From contig CAVZVW010000009.1 of the NCBI GenBank assembly GCA_963778845.1, positions 1,054,001 through 1,118,000 of the forward strand: a stretch of 64,000 nucleotides of DNA, read 5' to 3'. The stretch's first letter is position 1; each line of letters opens with the position of its first letter. The position numbers were made by a program, and so were the translations under genes. Shown one piece after another: positions 24,838 through 33,708 of this stretch. Under the pieces are notes generated by a model. That model searched no databases. It had not been told where the DNA came from and saw only the letters and a list, made by a program, of their open reading frames with translations. This stretch comes from CAVZVW01 sp963778845. GTDB lineage: Bacteria; Actinomycetota; Actinomycetes; Actinomycetales; Kineosporiaceae.

Positions 24838-25758
24838 GGATCAAAGGCCGTGAGCCAACTCAGGTCCTATGGCGACGCCACGGGCTGGGATGCCAGCCTG
24901 TCCGGGAAGATCAGCTCGATCAAGATCGTGCGCACGGAGCGGGAATGCTATGGGACGGCCTATCCCGACTGGAGCGTCACGAGCACGTCTTCGGCCGGCT
25001 TCGCTGACCTCAACGGGAACGGCGTATCGGACGTGCTCGTCCGCGACCTTGTCGGGCGGGTCTGGTTCCTCCCGGGGAACGACACCGGCCGGCAGGTGGC
25101 CACCGGCTGGGGGAAGGTTTCGGCCTGGGCCCGCCACGGAGACTTCGACGGTGATGGCATGGAGGACGTCATCCTGAAGTTCACCGACGGAACCGTGTGG
25201 ATCTACCCAGGCAACGGGGCCGGCGGCTTCAGGACCCGCGCGCGACTCGCCACCGGCTGGCAGAAGATGTTGCGCCTCGCCGGTGCCGGTGATCTGAACG
25301 GCGATGGCCGTGCCGATCTGCTCGCTCAGGACGCCTCGGGAAACGTGTGGCTCTACCCGGGAAACGGAAAAGGTCGGTTCTCGGCCCGCAAGAAGGTCGC
25401 CACCGGATGGAAGAACATCACGGCCATTGTCGGTCCCGGTGACATGACCGGCGACGACAAGGTTGACGTCCTCGCCCGGGACACGGCGGGGGTGCTGTGG
25501 TTGTACCCCGGCCGCGGCAATGGCACCCTCGCCGCGCGTAAGCGAATCAGCAGCGGATGGAAGACCGTGACGTCCTTCATCGCGGTAGGGGACGTCACCG
25601 GCGACGGGCTGAACGACCTCGTAGTCGTCAAGGACATTCCCGTCCAGGGCGGACTTCTGCTGGGGAACCTTGTGATCTATCCGGGCAATGGGGCCGGCGG
25701 ACTTCGCGCCGGCCAGATCACGAACGACTCCTGGTGGGGGCTGAACGGGGCCCTCTGA
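24838..25758 (+). pseudogene. FG-GAP/VCBS repeat secreted protein, 5' part separated
   Basis: Encodes A-V-S-Q-L-R-S-Y-G-D-A-T-G-W-D (the tail of an I36-type domain), then five FG-GAP repeats with calcium-binding-like loops such as D-L-N-G-N-G-V-S-D, D-F-D-G-D-G-M-E-D and D-L-N-G-D-G-R-A-D, each followed by V-W-x-Y-P-G-N-G. These are extracellular beta-propeller repeats. A GTG at 24850 could start translation, but there is no signal peptide here; that part lies at 23257-23516. I read this as the 3' portion of one interrupted gene. Confidence 0.75.
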
Positions 25759-25862
25759 GACCCCAACAGGCACCTGCCGCGAGGCGCGGCTCGGTACCCG
25801 GATGGTTCGAAGTCGACGTGGTTGTTCCCAAGACGGCGTAGACCCGGCTCTCCTGACTGGCT

Positions 25863-26177
25863 ATGGACGAGGTCCGCCGCCAGGTCTGGAATGACGCCCG
25901 CCGGTCGGGGAACACCCAGGCTGCCCGACGGTCGAAGGGCGCCCGGTACGCGCTGCGGAAGAACCCGCCCGACCTGACCGAACGCAAGCAGGCCAAGCTC
26001 GCCTGGATCGCCGCAGCGAACAAACCGCGTCACCGGGCCCGGGAGCTGGAGGAGCCCTTCCGTCGAGTCATCGCCGTCAAGGGCGCCCACGGCGGGCACC
26101 TGCTCGACGACTGGTTGGCCTGGGCCTCCCGCTCGAAGTTGAAGCCGAAGTTCAGGACAGACCCTCACCCGACGTGA
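25863..26177 (+). pseudogene. ISL3-family transposase, C-terminal remnant
   Basis: A 104-codon frame with M-D-E-V-R-R-Q-V-W-N-D-A-R-R, K-G-A-R-Y-A-L-R-K-N-P, L-T-E-R-K-Q-A-K-L-A-W-I and L-L-D-D-W-L-A-W-A-S-R matches the C-terminal half of ISL3 transposases. The DDE domain upstream and the extreme C-terminus are missing, and the part after about residue 60 is diverged. No terminal repeats are visible. Confidence 0.75.
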
Positions 26178-26359
26178 TCCGTGCAGGCCGCAGGCTGACT
26201 GCCCGGCCACGACTCGAGCAACCTCGACCAGTACGCCTCGACGGGCGTCAGGAGGATCTGCCCGTCCCCTCCCCACGTGTCAATACCACGTGCTTTCCGA
26301 ACTTGTCGCCCCGGCCCGGCTGAAGGGTCTTGTAGCCCAACGCGACGTCGCGGGGGGAC

Positions 26360-26636
26360 ATGTGCGGGTCGGAGGTCGAGAGCAGGTTCCCCAAGAACAC
26401 CGCTGTACTGCGCCAGACGCAGCTCGCGATCACGGCGAACAGCGAGCTCAGCGAGCATGAGAGCACGGGCGAGGCGACAGTCTTCGTGCTGTCGGGGGCG
26501 AATGCGGCTGAACGCCGGCGACGACGAGTTGGAAGCCCGCACAGGGGATCTTCTGATTCTTCCCGATACGCGTCAGGCTCTGGCGGCCGATGAGGACTCT
26601 GTGGTCCTGCTCGCGGTGGTCGAGAGCAACGCGTGA
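26360..26636 (+). pseudogene. cupin-domain protein, truncated and frameshifted
   Basis: The first frame reads P-K-N-T-A-V-L-R-Q-T-Q-L-A-I then S-E-H-E-S-T-G-E-A-T-V-F-V-L-S-G to about 26495. The second continues M-R-L-N-A-G-D-D-E-L-E-A-R-T-G-D-L-L-I-L-P to the stop at 26636. Removing one G from the G run at 26493-26497 restores a small single-domain cupin of the kind common in actinobacteria. The usual first about 30 residues are not found upstream. The 26178-26359 stretch shows nothing else I can support. Confidence 0.65.
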
Positions 26637-26638
26637 CA

Positions 26639-27964
26639 CTACCGAGCGGTTGGGTCTGGCGCGAGGAAGACTTCCGCTGACTCATCGGAGAACTGGGGGC
26701 CCGCATCGCTGCCGACGATCAGGATTCCCGCCGGGCTGGACACCATTCCCGCTGGCGTGAACGCGAGCTTCGCCGGGAGGGTGACGTGCCTGGACTGCCA
26801 GGTCACGCCATCTGACGTGTTGAGGAAGGCCCAGGCATCAGGGCAGGAGGCCAGGACCACCAAGCCCGCTGTCGTGCGTGTGGCCAGGACGACTGGGCAG
26901 GCCGAGACGAGCCGGTCCGCGGCGTCGTCCAGCACCCGCCATATTCGCCGTCCGGTCGCGGGGTCGTTGTCGTCGCGTGGGTTCAGCGCCGACCAGACCG
27001 CCCCATGGCCTGGGCTGAACGAGATGACGCGGCCCCCGACGCTGGCTACCAGCGTTGCGTCAGTCCCGATGTCGGTGGGGTACCGGCTCGCGTCGGTCCA
27101 GTGGGTGTAGTCGGGCGACGACCACGCCGTGGCCCAATGTCGGTGCCAGTAGTCGAGGTCCGTGTCGCCGAAGTACCCCACAGCCACAATGCCTGTGGCG
27201 GCCGACGCCAGTATGTCCAGCACTCTGGCGTTGCGCAGGAACGTCAAGGAGCGCGGATAGGCCGCCCACCGGGCTCCCGTGGCTGAGTGCCAGACTCCGG
27301 AACCAACGAACACGCCCGCGGCCGAGTAGCGGCGAGCGAGAAGGACGAACTGGGAGCCGTCCCACACGACCTTCACAGGCTCGGTATTGCCGAAAGTCGT
27401 GCCCGTGGCCACCCGGTGCCAGGTCCGTGCGTCCGTGGAGGTCCAGACCACGCCCTGGTGAGGGGCCGACCCCACTCGCCTGGGGCCCCCGGCCGCCACT
27501 TCTACGCTGCCGTTCGCGGCGACCGTGGCCATGTACGCCCGTTCGAGTGAGGCCTGGGGCGGGCTCGCGGTCCAGGCCGTGCCGTCCGGCGACGTCCAGG
27601 ACTCCGCGGCGAAGAGGGCACCGAGGCGGGTGCCGCCCACTGCGACGAAGCCGGTAGGGGTCGCGCTGATGGCCATAGCCCAGCTGGCCGACCACGAGCG
27701 CCCAGCCGATGGGAGCGGGATGCGCGTCGCCACCAGGTCGGGCAGCTGCCCGGCGGTAGAGGGCTGGTCTGTCAGAGGACCCGGGGACACGCTCGGCTGA
27801 GAGCCCGCGGGCGAGGAGGCGATGGGCATGCTGGTCCTCGGAGGCGCCGCGGCCCGGCTGTTGTCCGCTGACGGCGTGGTCCCCGGGCTGCTGCAGGCTG
27901 CCAGCGTGACGGCTGCCAGCGTGAGGGCTGCCAGCGGCACACGGACTGTGCGCCGAGCCGGCAT
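26639..27964 (-). CDS. secreted lipoprotein with Asp-box (sialidase-like) propeller
   Basis: About 441 residues from ATG 27964, which has GGGAGG upstream. The signal sequence ends in L-A-A-C, a lipobox near residue 24, then a Ser/Pro-rich linker. The body contains repeated Asp-box-like motifs: S-P-D-G-T-A-W, S-T-D-A-R-T-W, S-A-T-G-A-R-W, S-P-D-Y-T-H-W, T-S-D-G-V-T-W. These are typical of beta-propeller exo-sialidase-like folds. No catalytic Arg triad can be assigned, so a binding rather than hydrolytic role is possible. The longer frame to 28189 is rejected because it lacks a ribosome binding site. Confidence 0.75.
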   Translation of the reverse strand: MPARRTVRVPLAALTLAAVTLAACSSPGTTPSADNSRAAAPPRTSMPIASSPAGSQPSVSPGPLTDQPSTAGQLPDLVATRIPLPSAGRSWSASWAMAISATPTGFVAVGGTRLGALFAAESWTSPDGTAWTASPPQASLERAYMATVAANGSVEVAAGGPRRVGSAPHQGVVWTSTDARTWHRVATGTTFGNTEPVKVVWDGSQFVLLARRYSAAGVFVGSGVWHSATGARWAAYPRSLTFLRNARVLDILASAATGIVAVGYFGDTDLDYWHRHWATAWSSPDYTHWTDASRYPTDIGTDATLVASVGGRVISFSPGHGAVWSALNPRDDNDPATGRRIWRVLDDAADRLVSACPVVLATRTTAGLVVLASCPDAWAFLNTSDGVTWQSRHVTLPAKLAFTPAGMVSSPAGILIVGSDAGPQFSDESAEVFLAPDPTAR

Positions 27965-28157
27965 CGCGAACCTCCCACGCCCGTGCGTGCGCGAATGGAT
28001 GGCTGCATCGGTGGGCCCCGTCGCCCCCCCACGGGGAGACGCAGACGCGCGACCCGCGGGTGGTGAGTCGTCCGCGTCTGGCCTAGGCAGCTCATGGAAC
28101 GTCCCTGCCGGGGTCACATCCTGCAGGACGACGCCGACGCTAGCCGCAACAACGGCC

Positions 28158-28234
28158 GTACCGAAAGCCGACACAACCCACCCCGCCACCGGCGTGTCGC
28201 GGGCGTGCCCCTAGGTTGTGTCGGTTTTCGGTAC
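28158..28234. promoter_or_regulatory. 21-bp inverted repeat in a divergent promoter region
   Basis: gtaccgaaagccgacacaacc at 28158-28178 (21 bp, one mismatch) pairs with its complement at 28214-28234. It lies between the divergent lipoprotein and RbsD/FucU genes, about 27 bases before the latter's GTG. A dyad operator or a remnant transposon end are both possible. Confidence 0.5.
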
Positions 28235-28260
28235 ACGTCGCCGACAGGAGGGCTGTCACC

Positions 28261-28692
28261 GTGCTCAAGGGCATCGACCCGCTGCTCAGCGGAGAGCTTC
28301 TCAACATCCTCGACTCGATGGGGCACGGCGACCTGCTCCTCGTGGTCGACCGCAACTACCCGGCGGCGTCCTCGGGTCGCCCGGTGGTCCGCCTCGGCGA
28401 GGTCGGCGTGCGGCGCGCGCTGGGCGCCGTCCTCAGCGTCCTCCCGCTGGACTCGTTCGTGGACCGCCCGCTGGAGCGGATGGAGGTGGACGGCGACCCC
28501 TCCCGCACGACGCCCGGTCAGGACGCCGTGCTCGCGCTCGCGTCGCAGCTGGAGGACCGGCCACTCGAGTACGCGGTGGTGGGCCGCCTGGCCTTCTACG
28601 AGCGAGCCAAGCAGGTGTTCGCCGTCGTGCACACCCTCGACCCCGAGCCGTATAGCTGCTACATCCTCCGCAAGGGCGTCGTCTTCGACTGA
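28261..28692 (+). CDS. RbsD/FucU family sugar mutarotase
   Basis: 143 residues from GTG 28261, preceded by GGAGGG. Family features include L-K-G-I-D-P-L-L-S-G-E-L-L-N-I-L-D-S-M-G-H-G-D with the conserved catalytic His, and the C-terminal Y-S-C-Y-I-L-R-K-G-V. Members interconvert sugar anomers, such as fucose (FucU) or ribose (RbsD). The F-Y-E-R-A-K-Q-V-F-A-V-V-H-T and Y-x-C-Y-I-L-R-K-G-V features lean to FucU. No sugar transporter is next to it here. Confidence 0.87.
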   Translation: MLKGIDPLLSGELLNILDSMGHGDLLLVVDRNYPAASSGRPVVRLGEVGVRRALGAVLSVLPLDSFVDRPLERMEVDGDPSRTTPGQDAVLALASQLEDRPLEYAVVGRLAFYERAKQVFAVVHTLDPEPYSCYILRKGVVFD

Positions 28693-28749
28693 CCGTTCCG
28701 ACTGACGGCGACCGGCCGACCGCATGGGCGTCAACTACGCTGCCGCGTC

Positions 28750-29409
28750 GTGAAGATCGACCACGTCCTCATCGCCGCCGCCGACCTCGACGAGGCAGCG
28801 GCCAGGCTGCAGCGCCGCGGGCTGGCGAGCGTGCCGGGCGGCCGACACCCGGGCTGGGGCACGGCGAACCGCATCGTCCCGCTCGGACCTTCCTACCTCG
28901 AGCTCGTCACGGTCGTCGACGCGGCAGAAGCGGCGCAGAGCCCGTTCGGCCGGTGGGTGGCGGGGGCCGGCGACGGCAGCATCCTCGGCTGGGCCGTGCG
29001 GACCACGAGGCTGGACGACGTCGCCAGGCGGTTGGGCCTGCAGGTCACGCCCGGCTCGCGGGCCACCCCCGACGGGCGCGTCCTGCGCTGGCGGACGGCC
29101 GGAGTCGCCGAGGCCGCGGCGCAGCCGCCGGTGCCGTTCTTCATCGAGTGGGACGCCGACACCCCCTTCCCGGGCGACGCCGCCGCCCGGCACGGGGTCG
29201 CCCCGAACGGCATCGTCCGCCTGGAGGTGCAGGGCGACGTCCAGCGCCTCACCGCGTGGCTGGGCGCGGGGCACGACCTGCCCGTGGTCTTCGCGGCCGG
29301 CCGACGAGGCGCGGAGGACGACGACCGCGGGCGGCCCGGCGTCCGCCTCGTCGTGGTCGGGACCGAACGCGGTCCGCTCGTCATCGCCACCGCCCCCGGG
29401 GCTGCGTGA
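28750..29409 (+). CDS. glyoxalase-like (VOC fold) protein
   Basis: 219 residues from GTG 28750. It begins K-I-D-H-V-L-I-A-A-A-D-L, the typical first strand of a VOC domain with the metal-ligand-like His, followed by a long G-x-R-H-x-G-W-G-T-A-N-R motif and L-G-P-S-Y-L-E-L-V. This matches the Glyoxalase_3-like group of unknown substrate. The TGA lies in the first copy of a 27-bp-spaced direct repeat. Confidence 0.8.
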   Translation: MKIDHVLIAAADLDEAAARLQRRGLASVPGGRHPGWGTANRIVPLGPSYLELVTVVDAAEAAQSPFGRWVAGAGDGSILGWAVRTTRLDDVARRLGLQVTPGSRATPDGRVLRWRTAGVAEAAAQPPVPFFIEWDADTPFPGDAAARHGVAPNGIVRLEVQGDVQRLTAWLGAGHDLPVVFAAGRRGAEDDDRGRPGVRLVVVGTERGPLVIATAPGAA

Positions 29410-29457
29410 GGTGCATCGGCGGCGTCGGGGGCGTGAGGTGCATCGGCGGCGTCGGGG
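29405..29457. repeat. 26-bp direct repeat overlapping a stop codon
   Basis: Two identical 26-bp copies (29405-29430 and 29432-29457, core gtgaggtgcatcggcggcg) separated by one base. The first contains the stop codon of the VOC gene. They precede the acyl-CoA-binding protein gene. Confidence 0.85.
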
Positions 29458-29489
29458 CCCAGGCATACAGTGCCGTCGGGAGGTTGCCC

Positions 29490-29752
29490 ATGGATGATCT
29501 CGAGAACCGGTTCGACGCCGCTGTCGCCGCGGTGTCCGGCCTGGCCGATCGACCCCGGGAACGACGTGAAGCTGCGCCTGTACGCCCTGTACAAGCAGGC
29601 GACGGTCGGCGACGTCCGGGGCGGTCGGCCCGGCATCGCGAACCCGGTCGGCCGCGCCAAGCACGACGCCTGGGCTCGGGTCAGCGCCGTGTCGGCCGAA
29701 CGACGCCAAGCGGGCCTACGTCGAGCTGGCCGACCAGCTGCACGGTCGCTGA
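29490..29752 (+). pseudogene. acyl-CoA-binding protein, two frameshifts
   Basis: Three successive frames together spell a complete ACBP of about 86 residues: M-D-D-L-E-N-R-F-D-A-A-V-A-A-V, then G-N-D-V-K-L-R-L-Y-A-L-Y-K-Q-A-T-V-G-D-V, then D-A-K-R-A-Y-V-E-L-A-D-Q-L ending TGA 29750-29752. Ligand-binding residues of the family (Y-K-Q-A-T, K-x-x-A-W) are intact. The breaks are one extra C in CCCCGGG near 29551 and one extra C near 29702. Either recent decay or sequencing error. It would buffer long-chain acyl-CoA in the cytoplasm. Confidence 0.8.
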
Positions 29753-29793
29753 GGGGCGCCGGGCAGGGGGCCGCGCCCGAGCCTGAGGCCCGT

Positions 29794-30027
29794 TCAGCCG
29801 TCGACGAAGAGGGCGCCGCGCGGGCACGCGGCCACCGCGGCTGCCGCCCGGCGCGCGGTGCGACCCTGCAACGGCTGCTGCGCGAGGATCGGGTAGCCCC
29901 AGGAGTCCACGCTCACCAGCCGGGGGGCCACGTGGGCGCAGATCCCGATGCCGTCACAGAGCACCGGGTCCACCCGAAGCCGAGGCACCGGCGCCTCACG
30001 ACCCCCCGGCGCAGCGGCGACGGGCAC
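29794..30027 (-). CDS. [3Fe-4S]-type ferredoxin
   Basis: 77 residues from GTG 30027. The cluster motif is V-L-C-D-G-I-G-I-C-A-H-V-A-P ... A-A-C-P-R-G-A-L-F, that is three Cys with the second tetrad position non-cysteine, like small P450-type actinobacterial ferredoxins. It is the last gene of the leftward redox operon, 11 bases after the NuoF-like gene, which is its likely electron donor or acceptor. Confidence 0.85.
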   Translation of the reverse strand: MPVAAAPGGREAPVPRLRVDPVLCDGIGICAHVAPRLVSVDSWGYPILAQQPLQGRTARRAAAAVAACPRGALFVDG

Positions 30028-30038
30028 TCGGGGGCGTC

Positions 30039-31423
30039 TCACCGCTGACCCACAGGGCGCGCAGGAACGGGCAGGAACTGGGCCGACCGAGGGTGCAGGC
30101 AGCGCCGCCGGCGAATGTGCGACTCCACGTCCGCGGCGAAGGTCGACAGCGCGCTCCTCACCAGCCGCACGGCGCCGTCCGGGTGACGGCAGCCGCCCCG
30201 GCCGTCGATCTCGGCGGCGAACTGCTGCAACCGCCGGACCTCCGCGCGACCGACCCGTCCGTGGGCGAGCTCGTTCATGAGAGCGGCCAGGTCGGACAGG
30301 CCGAAGAGGCACGGGCCGCACTGCCGTGCGCTGCTGGCCGCCAGATAGTCCGCCACCGCGGCGGTCTCGGCCAACCCGCACTCCCCCGCCGCGAGCGGGG
30401 CCACGATGCCGGCGCCCAACGAGACCCCGGCCGTGCGCAGCGTCGCCTGGTCCACCGGCCACCCCGCCGCCGCCGACCACGGGACCCACGCGCCGCCGTA
30501 CCCGCCGATCAGCACCGCCTGCATCTCGGCGCGCGGGGGGCGGGCGTCGTCCGACTGGGCCAGCGCCTGCGCGAACGTCACGTCCGGGCCGACCTCGAGC
30601 ACCGTGCGCCCGCGGCGGCTCAGCACGGTGAGCAGGCTGCTCGGCTCGTAGCCCTCCACCCCTCTGCGGGCGGCGATCGCCACCCGCGCCAGCGTCTCGA
30701 CGTTCTGCACGAGGGTGGGCCGCCCGTCCACCCCGCTCGTCGCCGAGGGCAGGCGCTGGAACCGTGGGAGGGCGGGGCCGCCGCTCAGTGCGTGCACGAC
30801 GGCGCTCGCCTCACCGGTGAGGTAGCTGTCCGGACCGGTGACGACGCGGATCGTCGGCCCGCCGGCGCCGGCCGCCCGCGCTCGGCCACGGCGCGCGCCA
30901 CACTCCGCCGTGTCGCTGTCGCACCCTCGTGCAGCCAGACGACAGCGTCGTCGGCACCGAGCGCCTCCGCCGCGAGCTCCAGCCCGTCGAGCACGAGGTG
31001 GGGACGATGCTGGAGGAGGGCGGCGTCCTTCGCGCTGGCCGGCTCGCCCTCGGCGCCGTTCGCGACGACCACCCCGCCGCCGCCGGCGTCCAGCACCGCG
31101 CGCCACTTGCGCGCGACCGGGAAGTGCCCGCCTCCGCGACCGGAGAGGCCGATCCGGTGCAGGACGTCGACCAGCGCGTCCCCGCGGGCGCCCGTCGCCG
31201 CGGGCCTGCGGCCGAAGCGGGCCACGTGCATCTCGAGGTCGTCCGGTTCGGGGCCGGTGAGCCGCTGCTGGTCACCGAGGGCGTAGCGGACCTGGCGGCC
31301 GAGGAGAGCGGTGGACGGCGCCGCGCCAGGCCCGTGGGCCAGTGCGGCGTCCGCGGGGCTCGGCCGCTCGTCGTCGGCGCTCAGCCGCTCGTCGTCGTGG
31401 ACGACGCGCAGGTTGGCGGTCAT
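30039..31423 (-). CDS. NuoF-like FMN/NAD and Fe-S flavoprotein, frameshifted
   Basis: From ATG 31423 the protein has G-R-G-G-G-H-F-P-V-A-R-K-W and N-G-A-E-G-E-P-A-S-A-K-D, which correspond to the NADH/FMN site of NuoF (GRGGxGFP, NADExEPGxxKD). After about 30858 the frame changes and continues P-T-I-R-V-V-T-G-P-D-S-Y-L-T-G-E-A-S-A-V, then an SLBB-like region and a C-terminal cluster site R-Q-C-G-P-C plus G-G-C-R-H-P-D-G. One base missing from the GGG run (plus strand CCC at 30858-30860) explains the break. The first cysteine of the usual C-x2-C-x2-C is absent. Overlaps the ferric-reductase-like gene by ATGA. Confidence 0.82.
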
Positions 31424-32214
31424 CGCCCGTCGGCCCTGCTGCGCAGGGACTCGAACCGGTCCGCCGGCGTGGTGGCCATGTAGCGGCTCACGGCGACCAG
31501 CACGACCACCAGCCCGGTCCCGGCGTACATCAGCCGCAGGGCGGCCGAGTCGCTGCCGGAGAGCAGCCCGTGGGCCCACACCAGAACGAGGACGACGGCC
31601 GCGACCTTGTGCAGGGGCCACCAGACCCGGGCCTGGACGCGACCCGCCATGGACGCCGTCACCCCGGCCAGGATCCCGGCGTAGGCACCCAGCACCCCGA
31701 GGGTCACCGGGACGGGCCGGTACGTGGCCTGCATCGGCACCAGCGCGCCCCGCAACCCGACGCCGGCGTAGCTGTCCATGGCGAGGACGACGACGTGCAG
31801 CACCGTGAAGCACAGCGTGAAGACTCCGAGCCCCGCGTGCAGGCGTACCCGGGTCACCGTGCTCGGCCGCGGCCAACGCGTGCGCCACGGGTGCGAGAGC
31901 GCCAGGCCGAGCAGGACGAGTGCGACGAGCAGGAGGTACGACGTCACACCGGCCGAGCGCCCCAGGATCCACAGGCCCTGCTTGTCGCCCCACACCGCCA
32001 GGGCGGCGCGCCCGGCGAGCCAGGTGGTGAGTGCCCCGCTCGCCGTGACCATCACGACGGTCAGCAGCCCCTGAGCCACGGTGCGCAGGCGGGCCCTGCC
32101 GGGCGAGCCGACAGTTGCCTGGATGTGCGGATCGGCGTGCAGAGCCTGGTGCGCCAGTGCCTCCCCGCCCCCGGTCGGAACGCTGTGCAGCAGCACCTGG
32201 CCTTCGCCGGACAT
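31420..32214 (-). CDS. ferric reductase-like transmembrane protein
   Basis: 264 residues from ATG 32214 (272 from 32238). Seven hydrophobic segments are visible. Paired His in L-H-A-G-L-G-V-F-T-L and V-L-H-V-V-V, and H-K-V-A-A-V ... W-A-H-G-L-L, fit the two-heme b four-helix core of the ferric reductase-like domain. There is no attached flavin/NAD domain, so it needs a partner, plausibly the NuoF-like protein and ferredoxin encoded immediately downstream. It probably moves electrons across the membrane. Confidence 0.85.
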   Translation of the reverse strand: MSGEGQVLLHSVPTGGGEALAHQALHADPHIQATVGSPGRARLRTVAQGLLTVVMVTASGALTTWLAGRAALAVWGDKQGLWILGRSAGVTSYLLLVALVLLGLALSHPWRTRWPRPSTVTRVRLHAGLGVFTLCFTVLHVVVLAMDSYAGVGLRGALVPMQATYRPVPVTLGVLGAYAGILAGVTASMAGRVQARVWWPLHKVAAVVLVLVWAHGLLSGSDSAALRLMYAGTGLVVVLVAVSRYMATTPADRFESLRSRADGR

Positions 32215-32227
32215 GTGCGCGGACCTC

Positions 32228-33310
32228 TCAGCGCGCACGCGGCGCCTCCCATACGACGGTGCCGGCCATCGCCCGGCTCATCTGGACCTCGCCTGACTCC
32301 TCGACCCAGAGGGCCGCCAGCCCGCGCTGCTCGGCGGCCGAACGGATCTCCCCCGACCCGCAGATGAACAGCACCTTGCTCCAGACCTCGGCCCTCGCCG
32401 GGTCGTCCAGCACGACCGTGACCGACAGCAGGCCGCCCTCGGCGCTGGCGGCCTGCCTCGGATCCACCAGGTGGTGCACCTGCCGGTCGCCGCTGCGCCA
32501 GCGGCGAACCCTCACCGACGACGTCGCACAGGCGCCGTCGGTGATGTTCAGGACCGCGAGGGGCTCGTCCCCGCCGCGGGGGTCCTCCACCGCGACGCGC
32601 CAGCCCTCGCCCTCGGGGCCGGCCCCACCGACGTAGCAGTCGCCACCGGCCTCCACGAGGAAGGCCCGACCGGAGCCGGCCAGGTGCTGGGCCGCCCACC
32701 GGACGGCCAGACCCTTGCCGATCCCGCCCAGGTCCACCGGGTCGGGCCCGATCCGCACCCGGGAGGTCGCGGCGTCCAGCCCGGGGCGCCACGGCGTGGT
32801 CGGCGCCGCCGGCGGCCTCGGGGGCACCGGACACCCGGCCGGGCGGCTCGCGACGCGAGGGGACGGCGCGACGTCCGGCATGAGCGCGAAGCTGCGGTCG
32901 TAGCCCAGTGCGGTGAGCACGCGCAGCACGCGTGGGTCGAACAGTCCCCCGGTCTCGGCATGGGCTGCTGCCGCCTCTGCCAGCGCCTCGAAGCACTCGG
33001 TGGGGACGTCCACCCACTCCTCGCCGGCCGCGTTGGCCCGCATCAGCGCGCTCAGGGGGTCGAACCGGGTGCACGACGAGGCCACCATCTCCATGATCTG
33101 TCGCGCGCGGACCAGCGCCAGGTCGGCGTGCGGGGCTGGTTCGCACACCTGCAGCGTGATGTCGCTGGCCATCGCCCGGAACCGCACCACACGCTCACCG
33201 TTGCGGGGCGCGGGGCCGGCACCGAGGGCAGGCAGCCCGGCCGGGTCCACCCCGGAGGCCACCCGGTACGACAGTCGCACAGCGGGCATCGTCGCCACCG
33301 CCACGCTCAC
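32228..33310 (-). CDS. apbE: FAD:protein FMN transferase (ApbE family)
   Basis: 360 residues from GTG 33310, which overlaps the stop of the upstream gene; ATG 33289 is the alternative. ApbE landmarks are present: M-A-S-D-I-T-L-Q-V, G-G-I-G-K-G-L-A-V-R-W-A, V-E-A-G-G-D-C-Y-V-G-G, and I-T-D-G-A-C-A-T-S-S, plus a C-terminal region L-S-V-T-V-V-L-D-D. The enzyme attaches FMN covalently to Thr/Ser of target proteins, usually outside the membrane. No classical signal peptide is visible. No FMN-binding-domain target is encoded in the operon. Confidence 0.9.
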   Translation of the reverse strand: MSVAVATMPAVRLSYRVASGVDPAGLPALGAGPAPRNGERVVRFRAMASDITLQVCEPAPHADLALVRARQIMEMVASSCTRFDPLSALMRANAAGEEWVDVPTECFEALAEAAAAHAETGGLFDPRVLRVLTALGYDRSFALMPDVAPSPRVASRPAGCPVPPRPPAAPTTPWRPGLDAATSRVRIGPDPVDLGGIGKGLAVRWAAQHLAGSGRAFLVEAGGDCYVGGAGPEGEGWRVAVEDPRGGDEPLAVLNITDGACATSSVRVRRWRSGDRQVHHLVDPRQAASAEGGLLSVTVVLDDPARAEVWSKVLFICGSGEIRSAAEQRGLAALWVEESGEVQMSRAMAGTVVWEAPRAR

Positions 33311-33708
33311 GAGCCGGACGAGCGGACCGGGGCCGCCCTTCGCACCGCGCCCCCGGAGTACGAGCGCACAGCCACACGACCGGTGCCGCCACCGGCGGCC
33401 GGCGCCCGCGCGGCGAGGCGAGCGGCCTTGGCGGAGCCGGCCATGGCGATGCGAAGCGCCCGCGCCCGGTCCCGCATCGCGGCCACGTTCTGCCGCACGG
33501 CTTCGACCTGTTGCGCCGACGCGTCCAGAGCCTCCTGCTGCGCCTGGGCGCCGTCGTCGGGGGAGGACGGTTGCGGGGCTGGGGCTGCCGTCGGCGGTGG
33601 CTGGTGACCCGTCGCCCAGCTGGTGACGCCCGAGAACATCAGGGCAGCGACAGGGCCGAGCGATGCCGCGGCGACCCAACGGGCCCTGCGCCCGCGACCG
33701 TCAGTCAT
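33307..33708 (-). CDS. small membrane-anchored protein, unknown function
   Basis: 133 residues from ATG 33708. One N-terminal transmembrane helix (W-V-A-A-A-S-L-G-P-V-A-A-L-M-F-S-G-V) is followed by a Pro-rich linker, a Gln/Ala-rich predicted coiled coil (about 45-90) and a basic Gly/Ser-rich tail. It overlaps the gene before and the gene after, so it is part of the redox operon. Similar in layout to the first gene of the operon, possibly its partner. Confidence 0.65.
   Translation of the reverse strand: MTDGRGRRARWVAAASLGPVAALMFSGVTSWATGHQPPPTAAPAPQPSSPDDGAQAQQEALDASAQQVEAVRQNVAAMRDRARALRIAMAGSAKAARLAARAPAAGGGTGRVAVRSYSGGAVRRAAPVRSSGS

Noticed and set aside
26248..26706. Minus-strand frame over the cupin remnant
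   Set aside because: No start context or family motif, and it overlaps the clearly recognisable cupin sequence on the other strand.
19716..28200. Second copy of the tRNA-Arg 3' end as attachment site
   Set aside because: By eye I found no duplicate of the T-arm/acceptor sequence at the far side of the island; this needs a computed search.
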